A stretch of 64,000 bases of DNA, taken from assembly GCA_034509925.1 (NCBI GenBank), contig CM067531.1, forward strand, positions 10,634,319-10,698,318, given 5' to 3'. Below the pieces are notes generated by a model. The model was not told the origin of the DNA. It saw only the letters and a program-made list of their open reading frames with translations, and made no database searches. Below are positions 37,980 through 49,078 of this stretch, in pieces. The stretch is from Hirudinaria manillensis. Taxonomy: Eukaryota > Annelida > Clitellata > Hirudinida > Hirudinidae. The position numbers were made by a program, and so were the translations under genes. Each line of letters opens with the position of its first letter. Within the stretch, counting starts at the first letter, position 1.

Positions 37980-38419
37980 CTGAGAATAAAACTTTCAATT
38001 ATTTTTTTAAAAGTAATTGCATGGAAGAGAAGTTGATCCATCAGTTAGTTTATTTTAATTGTGAATTGATCAAGCCATTGATTCTTCAGATCATGAAAAC
38101 ACGACTTTGTTAACTATTCCTGTCTGACCATACCCTATCAAGTGAGTCGAAAATTTGCATCTGAGATTCGGTATTTTTGAATGTCACTTATTCAGTTATG
38201 TCTGCCTAAGTTATTACGTGACTAATCCTTATGAACAGACAATATAATAATCAAGTTGAATTATTATTTATTAGAAAATATGTCGTACGCAAAGTCACAT
38301 GGTGAGAAAACAATAAATTAAATTGGAGCCAAATATCATTTTATTGAATCAGTTGGAAACACCTTCTTCTAAAGTTAAGCGAGAAAATTAAGACCGGAAA
38401 AAATTTAATTCTATACAAT

Positions 38420-41400
38420 TTATTCATCTTCATAACCTGTCCAGTCTATTTCTGGCGTACTGTTAATAAGGAAATAAAGATCCTCTTGCATTAACTAAAA
38501 CGCAATGAAATGAATTAAGATACTATAAGTCAAAATTATTCATCTAAACATTTGATTTCATAAAACTTTGAGATTTTAATAAATTAAATAACAGCAGGAA
38601 TTACCTCGTCAACATGTTCTCCTTTCAACAGTTTTATTAAATCGTACAGAAAGTATTCGTGTCGTTTCGGCAAAATCAAAAACGGGCTGCAAACATGACG
38701 AATGGTTATTTCAATCGATAGGACTTTAATGTAAAACAAATTATTTAACCATTTTCTCAGAACAACATCTATTATCCACGGTATGTGTCCTCTCTTTGAA
38801 TGATCTAACAGTACATCACTGAGATAATACGGTAGTTGACTTCTGAATATTTTAGAATCGTAACCAACAACGCTACCTTCCGACTAGAAAATTATATTAA
38901 AAATAAATTCTCAAATTTTACGAAATTGCATAATCAAAAATTACCTTAACAAGTTCTTGACACATCATACAAGCGGTATGCACTATATTTATCACCTGGA
39001 GAATCTTCACGAAATCGTCATAAAAAATAAATTTTTCTAGCGTGTAATCCGGTTCCTCTTTAAATTCTAATTTTGAATTGATGCCGTCTTCATCTTTTAA
39101 TTTGGATTCTTCAACAACGACATCGAAAGCTAAATTATTGCTTCCTGTCAAATAAGGTTTGACCTCACAGCCATATCTTTCTTCCATATCTCTCAAAATA
39201 TCATCTGAATACGTCTTGTTCTAAAATTTTAAATTAATAATAAATAAAATAATTATCAAACATTCAAAAGATGAAATCGAATGACATACCTTTAGAAATA
39301 TATCAAAATTCAATGTTTTATCGAGAAATTGCGAGCATTGCTCAAGTACCATCTCAGATCGAAATATTTCGACACCATTTCGATAACGAACGAGATAATG
39401 GCCATTCTTAGACATTTTTAATTTTGATGAATCCTGAGAAAATATTTTAATAAATAAATCGGATAATTATTAATGTTATAGCGTTCATAAATTTAATTTT
39501 TATATTTACAAAAACTACTATTCAGTCCTATTAAGAATCGTTACATTTAAAAATTACTGCTAAATTTTTATACAGATATTTTTAAAAATTTACATCAATT
39601 GAAATCCCAATGAGGAAATCTTTCAATCTTTGAACTTTTTCTTCTTCATTCTTTGCAGACATAAAGTATGAATGGATAAGGTCGATAGCAAAAGGAACAT
39701 AGTAAATTGACCAGTTCCATTGTCTCACGAATGTTACGTCGAATTTCTGATGGTGAATTAAATGAATTATTTATTAAAGCGAAAAATTTGAATAAATTAA
39801 ATGTAGTTTTATTTAATTTAACCTTAATTTAAGAACAACTAATTTTAATCCTTAAATTATTTTTTGAATATGTATTATTTCGTGAAATATTAAACTTCTT
39901 TAATTAACATGGGCAATTATTTTTGTAAAAATCGAAACCTTCTCTTGAATCAAGACATAATTATCATCCTGTTCAATAGTGAATCTATCCATGTAATGTT
40001 GAAAATGTGCTTTCCTCGATTTAAGCGTTTTGTAGTCTACTGCTTTTACTATAATCATGGCTGTTAATTTGTTCATTAATTGTGTTAAATTGTAATTCAA
40101 TATTATTAATAAACCAGTATTTGTTATCTTATTATGTTTTAAAATTACATTGTTTTCTCAACCAGGACGAGATTCGTTTTTTCGGTGCGAGTCTGGGTTC
40201 CGGAATGTTTTGTAGTTTAAACATCCACAAGAAACGTGAAGCTATTAAAGAAATATCAGATCATATTAAAAATTCTATGAAGTTGATAAAATTCACTTTA
40301 AATAAAAACAACTAAACTTACAATCGAATGTGAAGTATGTTTTTTGAAAAATGAAATCTATTATTATTTGTTTGTTCCTGTTGACAGCAATCTTCAACAT
40401 CTTCAACGCGAGGCATAGTTTGTTTATGTTTTTCTGCTCCATTAATTGGTCAACACAGCTGTCGAAAGGATTTGAATGCAGCCAACATAAATAATAAATT
40501 TAAAGCAAATGTCTTACATGAATACTTCTCGAATAAAATACTGGTCATTGTAAAGTTCATCTGGTGAATGTTCCAATAACTGAAGGAATGTTGTTTCTAA
40601 AATACTGTTTGATGGAACATGCGTATGGATGATCTGAAAGAGTACATAACCTAAATATAATTGCAGGAACAAAATTTCTTTAAAACTGGTGAAATTATCA
40701 AAGCGAGAGTATCTAAAAGACACATATATGGATATAAACGTACGAAGTATTTATACGTTAAGATGTACTTATGTATGCATTCAGCGCTTAAAACATTGTT
40801 TTCGTCTTTTGTGTCTACTGCTGAAATTAATAATTTAGCTCAATTTAATGATGCATATCAACATACTCAGCATAAAGTTTCAAATCAATTCAACCAACCA
40901 ATGGTGTTTGCATGACCTAAGTTAGCATCTTGATATAAAATATCGTCAATTTCAAAGAGAGTTGAATCTGATACTTTAGGCAAGGAATTGCTGTAACATT
41001 TGATTTTTATTAAAGAATTTATTCCTAATTAGACATTTTAATTACAAAAATAAATTCAACTAGAAAAATTAATTAGGTTATCTCACCCCATAATCGACGC
41101 TATTTGCATAAACCGCTCCAAGCTTTCTTCTGAGAGCTGTCGACAATTGTCAATGTTATTAAGTAACCAAGCATATTATTTTTACAAAGTTGTTGAACCT
41201 TTTGTCTACAGAATTCATGGGAGAGATTTTTCAAAATTTCCAAAATCTCCGAATCTGTTGCAAAGAACCAATTTTGATTAGTTTTGTTCTTAACAAAGAC
41301 GTTGAAGGCTCTGACTAAATGGACTGAATCACACTCTAATTGCTATTCGTGAAGGAAAGATCCACAATATTGAGAGGAACTGCATTTGGTTAAAACCCTC

Positions 41401-41842
41401 AAGATAGGCCTTTTAATTTTTACTTTAGAGTAATATTTTTACCATATTGCCGGGTAAGATCGTTTACACTGCTTGGAACAAAACATAACTTTGACCATAA
41501 CACATAGGCGGTAAACTCAAAATGCAAATCGTAACCTAATGAGAACTCGACGTACCGTACACCATGCTTCCCTAATCCTACCACGAGGCTAAGCCATATT
41601 CCTTTAAATTGAATTTTTCTTTTATTTGATAAATATGAACAACCATCAGTAGTCGAATCAGGTACCGCCGTCGAAGGAAAGAGAATCTGGTTTATCTACA
41701 GATATATAAAGAAAACACCGATTCTAGCCATCTTGTGGCTCCTCCCTTCACGAATAGCAATTAGCAACTGACTCATTTTATTGATCCTACATCGAGCACA
41801 AAACTAACTTGTTGGCATCTTGAAAGCAGTGTTTGTAGACAT
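38420..41842 (-). CDS. G6: unrecognised 14-exon protein, array copy 6 (MITE in intron 1)
   Basis: ATG at 41840-41842, stop at 38420-38422. All 14 exons keep phase with the standard acceptors, giving about 587 aa, so it is one of two clearly intact copies. Exon 2a reads RAFNVFVKNKTNQNWFF. Exon 6 ends DFIFQKTYFTFD, exon 7 lacks one codon, exon 10 carries RSEMVLEQCSQFLDKTLNF with MSKNGH, and exon 12 begins SEGSVVGYDSKIFRSQLPYY. Exon 13 and the end of exon 12, up to about 38720, match G4 and G5 almost exactly. Beyond that it resembles G2, including the MITE, so the copy is mosaic. Confidence 0.7.
41338..41763. mobile_element. MITE copy in G6 intron 1
   Basis: Inverted-repeat ends GCTATTCGTGAAGGA and CCTTCACGAATAGC; same element and intron position as 16170-16596, so inherited through duplication or conversion of one G allele. 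Confidence 0.7.
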
Positions 41843-42035
41843 ATCGAAATACTATTTAGTAAGCAATTACACAATATCTAGTTGTAAAATCGCTATTTGA
41901 AAACCATATAAGTAGCTGGTCACGAATCCTGTGTCGAAGATGCTGAATTAGACCAAAATCGCCTTTTGCAAATTTATTTTTAATATTTTATAACATCTTA
42001 TATTGATATTTGTTTGATATATTTTTAGTGAAAAA

Positions 42036-42310
42036 TCAAAGAAACCGTTGTTTCTTCGGATTAATAATGCACGAAATATTCGACTTTGGAATAAACATAA
42101 AAGCTATGGAATCAACCCCACCACATTCAAAATAGAAAACACGTGAGATGCTTGATTGAATCTTGTAAGGTACGGAAGTATTGTCATAATCCATGGTTCC
42201 ATTGGGTGCCCACGTTAATGAGAAATTGAAGTAACCAGAAAGATCGTCATTGTACTTATAGAAATACAACTGCTTCGGTAGGAATTCAGGTGTGAATGCG
42301 ATGAGGAAGC
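42036..42310 (-). CDS. S exon, unit 6
   Basis: Same frame as other S exons (YFYKYNDDLSGYF, NGTMDYDNTS, stop after KKQRFL). It extends only from the CTACAG acceptor: upstream bases differ from units 4 and 5 and the ATG seen there is changed. This favours the view that the exon is spliced to something upstream, or that it is decaying. Confidence 0.4.
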
Positions 42311-42545
42311 CTGTAGTAGGTAAGAGTTGAATAACTGGCTTTTCGAGGAAATTTTATATAATTTGATAGAATTTAAATAAAAAAAATAGTTTTTAAAATC
42401 GCTATATGTAGTTTTGATGCGTCACGTGGTAATTAATCGCAAGATTGTTAATAGTAACTAACTACGTTAATTAACCATTGTAGTAATTAACCATGTTAAT
42501 TAATTAATGTATTTACCAATAATTTGCATGTTGATTATTCAAATT

Positions 42546-43436
42546 CTGTTTGCATCTAACTTTTTCTAGAGGCAAACTCTGACAAATTCAATTTGTCTTT
42601 GATTCTCACCAAAATCTAAATGCAACGGCTATTCTGTAACAACCGAAATCTGAAAAAAAAACTAATGCTCTTTTGCCAAATATTTCGTACGTTTTAGCCT
42701 TTACTTTAAATAATACGCAGGTTTCTTTTTTCTTATTATCCCGCCTTGAAGCTCCGACAGGAATCCTCAGAGGAGTCCCCCGTCATCATACGTTTCGGCC
42801 ATTTGATTCACCTTACGTTTTTGGAGGAGCGGGCCGCATCCGGTGATCAGCCGCATGTCCCTGTTCCTCATGTCTTGGAAGGAGCACGAACTGGAGCACC
42901 CAAATTTTGAATCGCCCTTGTAGCGGAGCCTCCTCGATCGCTTGCAGATCCTTTATGGTTTGTTGAAGCCATACGACATACGGACTCGCACACCTGTCCA
43001 GGCGAGAGTTCTGGATTTCGGTGGCTTGAATGCCATGCGACATACGGACTCGCACACTTGTCCAGGCGAGAGTTCTGGATTTCGGTGGCTTGAATGCCAT
43101 GCGACATACGGACTCGCACACCACTTCGACTCGCACGAATCTTCAGTCCAACTCACATTATTCTTCACTACGACTCACACCAATCTTCATTCCAACTCGC
43201 AATTCTCACATAAAATCCTCGACATTCACTCTCATTCCTACATATACTCCCAGTCAACTTTGCACAATCAAATTCCATGGAAGCTTCCATCACCTTCCTT
43301 AATCATCACTCAAACACGCGTCCTAGGACAGCGTGGACCTCATCCAGTCTTTAAAAAAAAACAAGGTAATGTTTCTTAATTACTTCTCCCGACTGGAAAT
43401 ATATCCTTAACTTCGTGAGTTAGAAAAACATTGTCA
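42546..43436. mobile_element. Unclassified insert with 64-bp tandem repeat
   Basis: About 890 bp absent from the equivalent spacer at about 24120 and present in shorter form at 48546-49078. It is GC-richer than its surroundings. On minus, about 42790-42900 reads DMRNRDMRLITGCGPLL, which resembles the RLITG motif near the end of non-LTR reverse transcriptases; this is weak. It contains a 64-bp direct repeat (42974, 43038, 43102). No target duplication identified. Confidence 0.4.
42974..43130. repeat. 64-bp tandem repeat, about 2.5 copies
   Basis: The unit begins CGACATACGGACTCGCACAC and contains CCAGGCGAGAGTT. Starts at 42974, 43038 and 43102. The homologous site at 48659-48760 has about 1.5 copies, so unit number changed after duplication. 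Confidence 0.85.
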
Positions 43437-44197
43437 GGATCCTGGTGGCATAGGACATTTATTTCGTACCGAATTTTGTCGGGAGTCAGCAAAGGTAGCA
43501 TAATTGCAAGAGTGGCCTAGTAGCGAGGTTGCATAGTAACGAGATTTGACTGTATGCATAATTCTAATAAATTAAATAGTCAAAAATTTTAGCGACCCGG
43601 TTAACACAACATCCTATCAGATCTCAACCCAGACAGAGATCTAAACTCAATAACAAACGTACCTCTATCTTTTTCGTAAAATCCCAGCGTTTGCTGCCTC
43701 AAAACAACATAGTAGCATTCTCCAAGTAATGACAATATTTACAATACTTACAGCACTTAATCAAATTTCTTTATTTACTGATAAATGACTCACCACGAGT
43801 CAAAGAAACACCAGGAATCAGGAGAAGATGGTCGAAGCCAAGCGAAGAGTTGTGCAAGAGATATGGTAGGAAATGTGGTATGCAGAGAAGCCATGATACT
43901 GGCCACAATCCCAAAACAATGCCATTTAAAACTGCGTTGCATCTCCAATGCTTTGCTGCGGAAAGCACTAATGAAACTTAAATACTAAAAAACTTCTATT
44001 GATTATACTTTGTAATGATGTTTCAACTTATATTTTATGGAAAAAGTGGAAACTTTGAGTGCATTTTAGTGAGCATAAAAAACAATAAAGCCTTGAAATC
44101 GACGCACGAAGAAACTCGAAAAGCATGGTGGAAGCAAGACTTACCACTGAGCAATCGTGGTTACGTGGATTATGTGAAATGCAATTGTATTTAACTG
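43437..44197. other. Array spacer and FAM162 3' flank, unit 7
   Basis: Homologous to 17390-18229 without the LINE fragment found in units 4-6. The plus-strand open frame at 43785-43988 is not conserved as a frame in other units. No gene supported. Confidence 0.5.
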
Positions 44198-44385
44198 TCA
44201 TTTGTTTTTTGTTCCTTCAATTCTTGTGCCCTCCCCAGTTCTCTCTTTTGAGCAGTGTCGCCTTCTCTTCTCAACCCGCCTTCCACAGTAGATCATTGCT
44301 GCTGAAATTCCAACCACAAAAACCATCATAAGGATATTGACCCTGATTCTTTAACAGGTCCATGGATTTCTTCAGCTGTCCTCAG
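44198..44385 (-). pseudogene. FAM162 exon 3 relic, unit 7
   Basis: Shares the two insertions and the deletion of exons 1 and 2 with the other relics, plus private changes. The deletion junction runs from FAM162 intron 2 directly into the G7 3' flank at about 44450. Confidence 0.8.
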
Positions 44386-44825
44386 CTGAGAATAAAACTT
44401 TCAATTATTTTTTTAAAAATAATTGCATGGAAGAGAAGTTGATCCATCAGTTAGTTTATTTTAATTGTGAATTGATCAAGCCATTGATTCTTCAGATCAT
44501 GAAAACACGACTTTGTTAACTATTCCTGTCTGACCATACCCTATCAAGTGAGTCGAAAATTTGCATCTGAGATTCGGTATTTTTGAATGTCACTTATTCA
44601 GTTATGTCTGCCTAAGTTATTACGTGACTAATCCTTATGAACAGACAATATAATAATCAAGTTGAATTATTATTTATTAGAAAATATGTCGTACGCAAAG
44701 TCACATGGTGAGAAAACAATAAATTAAATTGGAGCCAAATATCATTTTATTGAATCAGTTGGAAACACCTTCTTCTAAAGTTAAGCGAGAAAATTAAGAC
44801 CGGAAAAAATTTAATTCTATACAAT

Positions 44826-47800
44826 TTATTCATCTTCATAACCTGTCCAGTCTATTTCTGGCGTACTGTTAATAAGGAAATAAAGATCCTCTTGCATTAA
44901 CTAAAACGCAATGAAATGAATTAAGATACTATAAGTCAAAATTATTCATCTAAACATTTGATTTCATAAAACTTTGAGATTTTAATAAATTAAATAACAG
45001 CAGGAATTACCTCGTCAACATGTTCTCCTTTCAACAGTTTTATTAAATCGTACAGAAAGTATTCGTGTCGTTTCGGCAAAATCAAAAACGGGCTGCAAAC
45101 ATGACGAATGGTTATTTCAATCGATAAGACTTTAATGTAAAACAAATTATTTAACCATTTTCTCAGAACAACATCTATTATCCACGGTATGTGTCCTCTC
45201 TTTGAATGATCTAACAGCACATCATTGAGATAATGTCGTAGTTGATGTCTGAATATGCGAGAATCGTAACCAACAACGCTACCTTCCGACTAGAAAATTA
45301 TATTAAAAATAAATTCTCAACTTTTACGAAATTGCATAATCGAATATTACCTTAACAAGTTCTTGACACATCATACAAGCGGTATGCACTATATTTATCA
45401 CCTGGAGAATCTTCACGAAATCGTCATAAAAAATAAATTTTTCTAGCGTGTAATCCGGTTCCTCTTTAAATTTTAATTTTGAATTGATGCCTTCTTCATC
45501 TTTTAATTTGGATTCTTCAACAACGACATCGAAGGCTAAATTATTGCTTCCTGTCAAATAAGGTTTGACCTCACAGCCATATCTTTCTTCCATATCTCTC
45601 AAAATATCATCTGAATACGTCTTGTTCTAAAATTTAAATTATTAATAAATAAAATAATTATCAAACATTCAAAAGATGCAATCGAATGACATACCTTTAG
45701 AAATATATTAAAATTCAATTCATAATGATATTGCTCGCATTGCTCAAGTACGATCTCAGATCGAAATTTAATTTCGACACCATTTGGATAACGAATGAGA
45801 TAATGGCCATCCTCAGACATTTCTAATTTTGAATAATGCTGTGAAAATATTTTAATAAATAAATCGGATAATTATTAATGTTATAGCGTTCATAAATTTA
45901 ATTTTTATATTTACAAAAACTACTATTCAGTCCTATTAAGAATCGTTACATTTAAAAATTACTGCTAAATTTTTATACAGATATTTTTAAAAATTTACAT
46001 CAATTGAAATCCCAATGAGGAAATCTTTCAATCTTTGAACTTTTTCTTCTTCATTCTTTGCAGACATAAAGTATGAATGGATAAGGTCGATAGCAAAAGG
46101 AACATAGTAAATTGACCAGTTCCATTGTCTCACGAATGTTACGTCGAATTTCTGATGGTGAATTAAATGAATTATTTATTAAAGCGAAAAATTTGAATAA
46201 ATTAAATGTAGTTTTATTTAATTTAACCTTAATTTAAGAACAACTAATTTTAATCCTTAAATTATTTTTTGAATATGTATTATTTCGTGAAATACTAAAC
46301 TTCTTTAATTAACATGGGCAATTATTTTTGTAAAAATCGAAACCTTCTCTTGAATCAAGACATAATTATCATCCTGTTCAATAGTGAATCTATCCATGAA
46401 TATTTGAAAAAATGCTTTCCTCGATTTGAGCGTTTTGTAGTCTACTGCCTTTACTATAATCGTGGCTGTTAATTTGTTCATTAATTGTGTTAAATTGTAA
46501 TTCCATATTATTAATAAACCAGTATTTGTTATCTTATTATGTTTTAAAATTACATTGTTTTCTCAACCAGGACGAGATTCGCTTTTTTGGTGTGAGTCTG
46601 GGTTCCGGAATGTTTTGTAGTTTTAAAATCCACAAGAAGAAACGTGAATCTATTAAAGAAATATCAGATCAGATCAGAAGTTCTATAAAGTTGATAAAAT
46701 TCACTTTAAATAAAATAACTAAACTTACAATGGAATGGGGTGTTGTTAGTTGGATAAATCTCATCTATTATTTTGTTTTTGTTCCTGTTGACAGCAATCT
46801 TGAACATCTTCAACGCGAGACATAGTTTGTTTATGTTTTTCACATCCATTAATTGGTTAACACAGCTGTCAAAAAGGATTTGAATGCATCCAACATAAAT
46901 AATAAATTTAAAGCAAATGTCTTACTTTAATACTTTACGAACAAAATACTCGTCATCATAAAGTTCATCTGGTGAATGTTCCAATAACTGAAGGAATGTC
47001 GTTTCTAAAATAATGTTTGATGGAACATGCGTATGGATGATCTGAAAGAGTACATAACCAAAAATATAATTGCAGGAACAAGATTTCTTTAAAACTGGTT
47101 AAACTTTCAACGCGGGAGTAAAAGACACATATATGAGTATAAACGTACGAAGTATTTATACGCTGATATGTACTCATTTATGCATTCAGCGCTTAAAGCA
47201 ATGTTTTCGTCTTTTGTGTCTACAGCTGAAATTAATAATTTCAATCAATTTAATAATACATATCAACATATTCAGCACAAAGTTTTAAATCAATTCAACC
47301 AACCAATTGTGTTTGCATGGTCTAAGTTTTCATCTTGATATAAAATATCGTCAATTTCAAAGAGAGTTGAATCTGATACTTTAGGCAAGGAATTGCTGTA
47401 ACATTTGGTTTTAATTTAAGAATTTATGCTTAATTAGACATTTTAATTACAAAAATAAATTCAACTAAGAAAATAAATTAGATTATCTCACCCCATAATC
47501 GACGCTATTTGCATAAACCGCTCCAAGATTTCTTCTGAGAGCTGTCGACAATTTTCAATGTTATTAAGTAACCAAGCATATTATTTTTACAAAGTTGTTT
47601 AACCTTTTGTTCACAGATTTCATCGGAGATATTTTCCAAAATTTCATAAATCTCCGAATCTGTTGCAAAGAACCAATTTTGATTAGTTTTTTTCTTAACA
47701 AATACATTGAAGGCTCTGACTAAATGGACTGAATCACACCATAATTGCTATTTAAGTCAATTTATTGATACTACATCGAGCACAAAACCAACTTGTTGGC

Positions 47801-47826
47801 ATCTTGAAAGCAGTGTTTGTAGACAT
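44826..47826 (-). CDS. G7: unrecognised 14-exon protein, intact reference copy
   Basis: Exons (5' to 3'): 47793-47826, 47604-47719, 47492-47541, 47304-47395, 47149-47225, 46926-47041, 46729-46865, 46554-46649, 46344-46465, 45999-46151, 45695-45838, 45351-45626, 45011-45289, 44826-44900. They total 1767 nt, or 588 aa plus stop. Every junction is GT-AG and every phase fits; AATAAA is at 44746-44751. There is no signal peptide or clear membrane segment. The protein is helical and charged, starts MSTNTAFKMPT and ends DWTGYEDE, and includes NKTYSDDILRDMEERYG and HVCSPFLILPKRHEY. Exon 2a could also begin nine bases earlier. I do not recognise any domain, so function is open. Exons 11-13 resemble G4/G5 while exons 1-10 are distinct. 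In exon numbering here, 2a and 2b are the second and third coding exons. Confidence 0.8.
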
Positions 47827-48019
47827 ATCGAAATACTATTTAGTAAGCAATGACACAATATCTCAATGTAAAATCGCTATTTGAAATCCATATAAGTAGC
47901 TGGTCTCGAATCCTGTGTCGAAGATGCTGAATTAGACCCAAAATCGCCTTTTGCAAAATTATTTTTAATATTTTATAACATCTTATATTGATATTTGTTT
48001 GATATATTTTTAGTGATAA

Positions 48020-48303
48020 ATCAAAGAAACCGTTGTTTCTTCGGATCAATAATGCACGAAAATGTCGATTTTGGAGCAAACATAAAAGCTATGGAATCAA
48101 CCCCCCTCACATTCAAAATAGAAAACACGTCAGATGCTTGATTGAATCTTGTAATGTACGAAAGTATTGCCATAATCCAATGGGTGCCCAGTGGGCACTG
48201 CCCACGTTATTGAGAAATTGAAGTAACCAGAAAGATCGTCATTGTACTTATAGAAATACAACTGCTTCGGTAGGAATTCAGGTGTGAATGCGATGAGGAA
48301 GCC
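48020..48303 (-). pseudogene. S exon relic, unit 7
   Basis: Shows the inverted-repeat replacement GTGCCCAGTGGGCAC seen at 23796 and lacks a continuous frame. Flanked upstream by the insert at 48546. Confidence 0.6.
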
Positions 48304-48545
48304 TGTAGTAGGTAAGAGTTGAATAACTGGCTTTTCGAGGAAATTTTATATAATTTTATAGAATTGTAATAAAAAAAATAGTTTTTAAAATCGGCATATG
48401 TAGTTTTGATGCGTCACGTGTTAATTAACCGCAAGATTGTTAATAGTAACTAACTACGTTAATTAACCATTGTAGTAATTAACCATGTTAATTAATTAAT
48501 GTATTTACCAATCATTTGCATGTTGATTATTCAAATTCTGTTTGC

Positions 48546-49078
48546 TTCTAACTTGTTCTAGAGGCAAACTCTGAGAAATTCAATCTGTCTTTTGAATCGC
48601 CCTTGTAGCGGAGCCTCCTCGATCGCTTGCAGATCCTTTATGGTTTGTTGAAGCCATACGACATACGGACTCGCACACCTGTCCAGGCGAGAGTTTTGGA
48701 TTTCGGTGGCTTAAAAGCCATACGACATACGGACGCGCACACCACTTCGACTCGCACGAATCTTCAGTCCAACTCACATTATTCTTCACTACGACTCACA
48801 CCTATCTTCACTACGACTCAATCTTCATTCCAACTCGCAATTCTCACATAAAATCCTAGACATTCACTCTCAATCCTATATATACTCCCAATCAACTTTG
48901 CACAATCAAATTCCATGGAAGCTTCCATCACCTTCCTTAATCATTTCTCAATCACGCGTCCTAGGACAGTGTAGACCTCATTCAGTCTTTAAAAAAAAAC
49001 AAGGTAATGTTTCTTAATTACTTCTCCCGACTGGAAATATATCCTTAACTTCGTGAGTTAGAAAAACATTGTCAGGAT
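48546..49078. mobile_element. Shorter copy of the unclassified insert
   Basis: Homologous to 42546-43436 but lacks the part with the reverse-transcriptase-like segment and one 64-bp repeat unit. Both ends join spacer sequence at equivalent positions. Confidence 0.45.

Noticed and set aside
42813-43379. Overlapping frames of 71-145 aa in the 42.9-43.4 kb insert
   Set aside because: They arise from the 64-bp repeat and conflict with each other on both strands; no start or splice evidence.
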